Positions 7,157 to 9,364 of a stretch of 9,364 nt of DNA are shown in pieces. The stretch is from Nitrospinaceae bacterium UBA3496. GTDB lineage: Bacteria; UBA8248. The stretch lies in assembly GCA_002377645.1 (NCBI GenBank), contig DFQF01000014.1, positions 1 to 9,364 of the forward strand. Direction: 5' to 3'. The notes beneath the pieces were generated by a model. That model saw only the letters and a program-made list of their open reading frames with translations, did no database searches and was not told the origin of the DNA. Numbering within the stretch: the first letter of the stretch is position 1; each line of letters begins with the position of its first letter. The position numbers and the translations under genes are program-made.

Positions 7157-8146
7157 TCAATTATCATACATCTCTTTGTTGATAACAGTTGAAGGTTTTT
7201 TCCCTTTTAAAAAATCATCTACACAGGTTACTGCGTGATTAATTGTATTCCGAACAGCATCTATGCCACGTCCTCCCATATGTGGTGTTAAAACTGCATT
7301 TTCCATGGTGAAGATTGGATGTGAATAATCAGGTGGTTCGTCTGGATATACATCTATGCCTGCTCCTTGAATAACTTTATTTTTCAGTGCTTCTGTGACT
7401 TCGTCTAAATTGAAAACGGGTCCTCTTGAGGTATTGAAAACGAAAGCTTCTGGTTTCATTTTTTCTAAAAGTTCTTTATTCACAATATGTTTTGTGTCTG
7501 GTGTGAGAGGAACATGACATGTAACAAAATCTGCTTCTTTTGCTAATTCATCAAGAGAAACGAATTTTACTCCTATTTGCTCAGCAGCCTCTTGATCTTG
7601 CACGATATCGTATGCAATGACATTCATCTCGAATGCTTTGGCTCTTTTTGCTACTAGTTTTCCAATATTTCCAAATCCTATTATTCCTAGTGTTTGGTTT
7701 TTTAATGGAACAAGTGCGGGTTGAATTTCTCTCCATGCCCCTTTTCGTATGTTTTCATTCATCCAATGTATTCTTCTTGTACTGTTAATTAATAAACCAA
7801 AAAAATGTTCTGAAACTGAAGAAGAATTTTGTCCTTCTGCATTTGTAACAACAATATTATTTTTCGTTGCAGACGGTATATCTATGTTATTAACACCGAC
7901 TCCAGCACGTGCAATGATTTTTAAATTTGGAGTATTCTCCATCACTTTGTTTGTATAAGGTTCTGCACCTGCAATTACTGCAGTTGCATTTTTGATTTTT
8001 TCAACTAGTTCATCTTCCGAAAGGTACGCTGGGCAATCGTCAATAATTACTTCATGGCCTTGTTCTTCGAGAGAGATAAAAAATTGTCGTTGATCTTCAA
8101 AATTCAAAATGAAAGGTGTTCCCACCCAAATTGTTTCGTTAGACAT
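7157..8146 (-). CDS. D-2-hydroxyacid dehydrogenase, short SerA-like form without ACT domain
   Basis: This 329-residue NAD-dependent dehydrogenase belongs to the D-isomer-specific 2-hydroxyacid family. The substrate domain (1-105 plus C terminus) contains RAGVGVNNID (80-89). The nucleotide domain starts with LGIIGFGNIG (153-162, GxGxxG at 157-162), and Asp180 ends strand 2, indicating NAD preference. The catalytic trio is visible: Arg241 in NTSRGP, Glu270 in DVYPDEP and His289 in TPHMGG. The protein ends shortly after the second lobe, so the C-terminal regulatory ACT domain of many SerA enzymes is absent. This fits a catabolic hydroxyacid dehydrogenase (for example of a sugar acid or glycerate) as well as a short phosphoglycerate dehydrogenase. 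Placement with other dehydrogenases favours the former, which is inference. The start is supported by AGGAG (8157-8161), ten bases upstream. It follows the VOC gene by 26 bases and precedes the SDR by 35. Confidence 0.93.
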   Translation of the reverse strand: MSNETIWVGTPFILNFEDQRQFFISLEEQGHEVIIDDCPAYLSEDELVEKIKNATAVIAGAEPYTNKVMENTPNLKIIARAGVGVNNIDIPSATKNNIVVTNAEGQNSSSVSEHFFGLLINSTRRIHWMNENIRKGAWREIQPALVPLKNQTLGIIGFGNIGKLVAKRAKAFEMNVIAYDIVQDQEAAEQIGVKFVSLDELAKEADFVTCHVPLTPDTKHIVNKELLEKMKPEAFVFNTSRGPVFNLDEVTEALKNKVIQGAGIDVYPDEPPDYSHPIFTMENAVLTPHMGGRGIDAVRNTINHAVTCVDDFLKGKKPSTVINKEMYDN

Positions 8147-8172
8147 TTTCGTTAGTCTCCTTGTTGAAACTC

Positions 8173-8556
8173 TTATTTAAGTTCGAGAAGCTCAATTACG
8201 ACTCCTTCAGGACCTTGAATATAGGCAAAAGTAAGTTCTTCTACATCACCCTCTGCTAAAATGATACCACCACGTTCTCTTATATCGTTAAGAGCAGATC
8301 CTAGGTTTTCTTCTACTCTAAATGCAAAGTGGTCTATCCCATACCTAGGCCATTCTAAGGATGTTTCCGCAGGGTTTTCATTTTCTCTTCTGCCTCGAAG
8401 AATTAAATCTGCACCCTGTATATCTAGTGTTATTTGAGGAGCTCCTCCTCTGTCTATCCTGTTTGTTTCCACTGCACCTAAAACAGTTTTATAAAAATTT
8501 ACAGCTCCTTCAACATCTTTATGAACGCAGTGGATATGATCGTGTGAAAGTTTCAT
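8173..8556 (-). CDS. VOC superfamily (glyoxalase/dioxygenase-fold) protein
   Basis: This 127-residue protein has two beta-alpha-beta-beta-beta modules of the vicinal oxygen chelate fold. The first opens with HDHIHCVHKDVEGAVNFY and continues TVLGA; the second opens with YGIDHFAFRV (72-81) and closes with GPEGVVIELLE (115-125). Likely metal ligands are His7 or His9, His76 and Glu122. Family members include glyoxalase I, methylmalonyl-CoA epimerase, ring-cleavage dioxygenases and antibiotic-binding proteins. The length suits a small lyase or isomerase, and nothing in the sequence selects one. The start is well supported by AGGAG (8562-8566), five bases before the ATG. It is the first gene of a tight - strand run, 26 bases before the hydroxyacid dehydrogenase. 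Its position suggests that it handles an intermediate of the same pathway, for example isomerising or cleaving a keto product, which is inference. Confidence 0.9.
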   Translation of the reverse strand: MKLSHDHIHCVHKDVEGAVNFYKTVLGAVETNRIDRGGAPQITLDIQGADLILRGRRENENPAETSLEWPRYGIDHFAFRVEENLGSALNDIRERGGIILAEGDVEELTFAYIQGPEGVVIELLELK

Positions 8557-8593
8557 TGTTTCTCCTGTTTAATTTGGTGTAATTTTGATAAGC

Positions 8594-8622
8594 AGATTAC
8601 TTGATTGTTTGTTATCTCTCAA
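8594..8622 (-). promoter_or_regulatory. Possible promoter of the six-gene operon
   Basis: On the - strand, TTGAGA (8617-8622, five of six consensus bases) and TAATCT (8594-8599) are separated by exactly 17 bases. The -10 is weak (three of six) but keeps the three most conserved bases: first T, second A and last T. The start site would be near 8587 and the leader about 30 bases long, ending in the strong AGGAG of the VOC gene. The 103-base gap after the histidine kinase stop is by far the largest on this strand in the right half, which is where an operon promoter is expected. No hairpin terminator for the kinase gene was found in the gap. Confidence 0.35.
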
Positions 8623-8659
8623 ATGATATTACGGAAGATTCTGAAGAGTTAGGAAAATT

Positions 8660-9364
8660 TTATTGAACTTGTATCACAAATTCTACACCGTGAGGTTCTA
8701 TATTGTTTCTTGCAGATATACTCCATCCATGAAAATCTATTATTGATTTTACAAGGAAAAGACCAAATCCTTGATGTATACCTTCAGCTTCATTGTCATT
8801 TTCTCTTTGGGAAAATCCTAGTTCAAAAATATTTCTCAAGTCTTTTTGTTCGATCAAATGTCCTTGATTTCTAATGATAATTTCCGTTTGAGAATTTTTA
8901 GTTTCTATAAAACAGATAATTTCAGTGCCTTTTTTTCTGAAATCACTGGCATTTTCGAGAATAGCAGAGAAGACACGTTCTAGTGCATCAGGAATACATT
9001 CTACGAATGCCGTTTTTGATTTTTTTTCAAATCTTATATTGGAATCGGATGTTTGAAAATATTTGATGAATTCTTCCATAAACGCACATAGATCTATTTT
9101 TTTTCTTTGTCCTGCATTTAGGGCTGAGATAACATTACTTGCATTTGTGAAATCTTGCAGAGTTTTTTCCGATAATTCTAATGTTTTTATTAATGATTTT
9201 TGGGTTTCTTCTTTATTAGATTTAGAACTTAAGTTTGCGATTTTGAGGTGTAGCTTCGTAAAGTGTTGTCCAAGTTCATGTCTTAGAAAATCGGACATTT
9301 TTACATAAAATGTATTTCGCTTTCTGATTTTCAAAAAGCTTAATTTGAGTATTTTTGCTAAGAC
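8660..9364 (-). CDS. Sensor histidine kinase, C-terminal catalytic part, 5' end missing
   Basis: The - strand frame stays open to the window edge, so the TTG at 9334 is not a convincing start and the sensory N terminus lies outside. The visible 234 residues hold the dimerisation and phosphoacceptor domain with the H-box FLRHELGQHF (His codon at 9278-9280), a coiled helix pair of about 60 residues, and an ATP-binding domain. The N-box is LENAS (Asn codon 8951-8953). The G1 position reads RNQGHLI, with Asn where DxGxG kinases have Asp. The F-box is IFELGFS, and the G2 loop is HQGFGLFLVKSI. Such proteins autophosphorylate and pass phosphate to a response regulator; no regulator is visible here. 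Asn at G1 occurs in some active kinases (CusS-like), so loss of activity is not implied. The gene lies 103 bases upstream of the operon on the same strand. It could sense a pathway-related signal, but that is only inferred from position. Confidence 0.85.
   Translation of the reverse strand, partial: VLAKILKLSFLKIRKRNTFYVKMSDFLRHELGQHFTKLHLKIANLSSKSNKEETQKSLIKTLELSEKTLQDFTNASNVISALNAGQRKKIDLCAFMEEFIKYFQTSDSNIRFEKKSKTAFVECIPDALERVFSAILENASDFRKKGTEIICFIETKNSQTEIIIRNQGHLIEQKDLRNIFELGFSQRENDNEAEGIHQGFGLFLVKSIIDFHGWSISARNNIEPHGVEFVIQVQ

Noticed and set aside
7157..8146. Firm assignment as serine-pathway phosphoglycerate dehydrogenase (serA)
   Set aside because: The catalytic residues are shared by the whole D-2-hydroxyacid family, the ACT domain is absent, and the neighbours are not serine-synthesis genes.
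9332..9334. TTG as the start of a short 224-residue histidine kinase
   Set aside because: The same frame continues to the window edge without a stop, and no ribosome binding site was seen before the TTG; a kinase with no sensor part is less likely than a truncated view.
1..9364. Defence system, prophage, insertion sequence, CRISPR array, tRNA or riboswitch
   Set aside because: No spaced repeat array, transposase, integrase, nuclease or tRNA-like structure was seen. Nearly all sequence is accounted for by metabolic, transport and sensor genes with short spacers.

Overview
The window is AT-rich, bacterial and densely coded. It holds ten protein-coding genes, two of them cut by the window edges. 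No RNA gene, mobile element, CRISPR array, prophage gene or origin was recognised, and no gene-free stretch exceeds about 116 bases. Two predicted lipoproteins with lipoboxes, neither with Asp after the lipid-bearing Cys, suggest a Gram-negative cell with an outer membrane. The AT-rich, compact style with short spacers and a mix of small oxidoreductases would fit an uncultured marine lineage. The taxon cannot be fixed from this sequence alone.

Left side (1-3123). The 3' three quarters of an O-acetylhomoserine sulfhydrylase gene (MetY type, methionine synthesis) runs in on the + strand and ends at a clear hairpin terminator. It converges with a luciferase-like flavin-dependent monooxygenase gene on the - strand. 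That gene is divergent from a DMT/EamA-family transporter gene on the + strand. The 116-base divergent spacer carries two perfect short palindromes that look like operator sites.

Centre and right (3150-8556). Six - strand genes lie head to tail with gaps of 18-35 bases and one 4-base overlap, so they probably form one operon read from right to left. The order is a VOC (glyoxalase-fold) protein, a D-2-hydroxyacid dehydrogenase (short SerA-like), a short-chain dehydrogenase, a Gfo/Idh/MocA dehydrogenase, a lipoprotein alpha/beta hydrolase and a lipoprotein PhoD-like phosphatase. Three NAD(P)-dependent dehydrogenases of different folds, plus two hydrolases predicted to sit on the cell surface or in the periplasm, suggest a route in which an ester or phosphoester is hydrolysed outside the cytoplasm and a polyol, sugar or hydroxyacid product is oxidised inside. 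The substrate is not identifiable. The two lipoprotein genes are visibly more AT-rich than the dehydrogenase genes, so they may be a later addition. The PhoD-like protein also has unusual residues at two predicted metal-ligand positions.

Right edge (8660-9364). The C-terminal part of a sensor histidine kinase (H-box, N-box, degenerate G1, G2) lies upstream of the operon on the same strand. It may share transcription with the operon, although a promoter-like pair sits in the 103-base gap.

No defence, mobile or otherwise exotic system was found. The best candidates for novelty are the six-gene operon as an undescribed catabolic unit and the altered metal site of its PhoD-like member.
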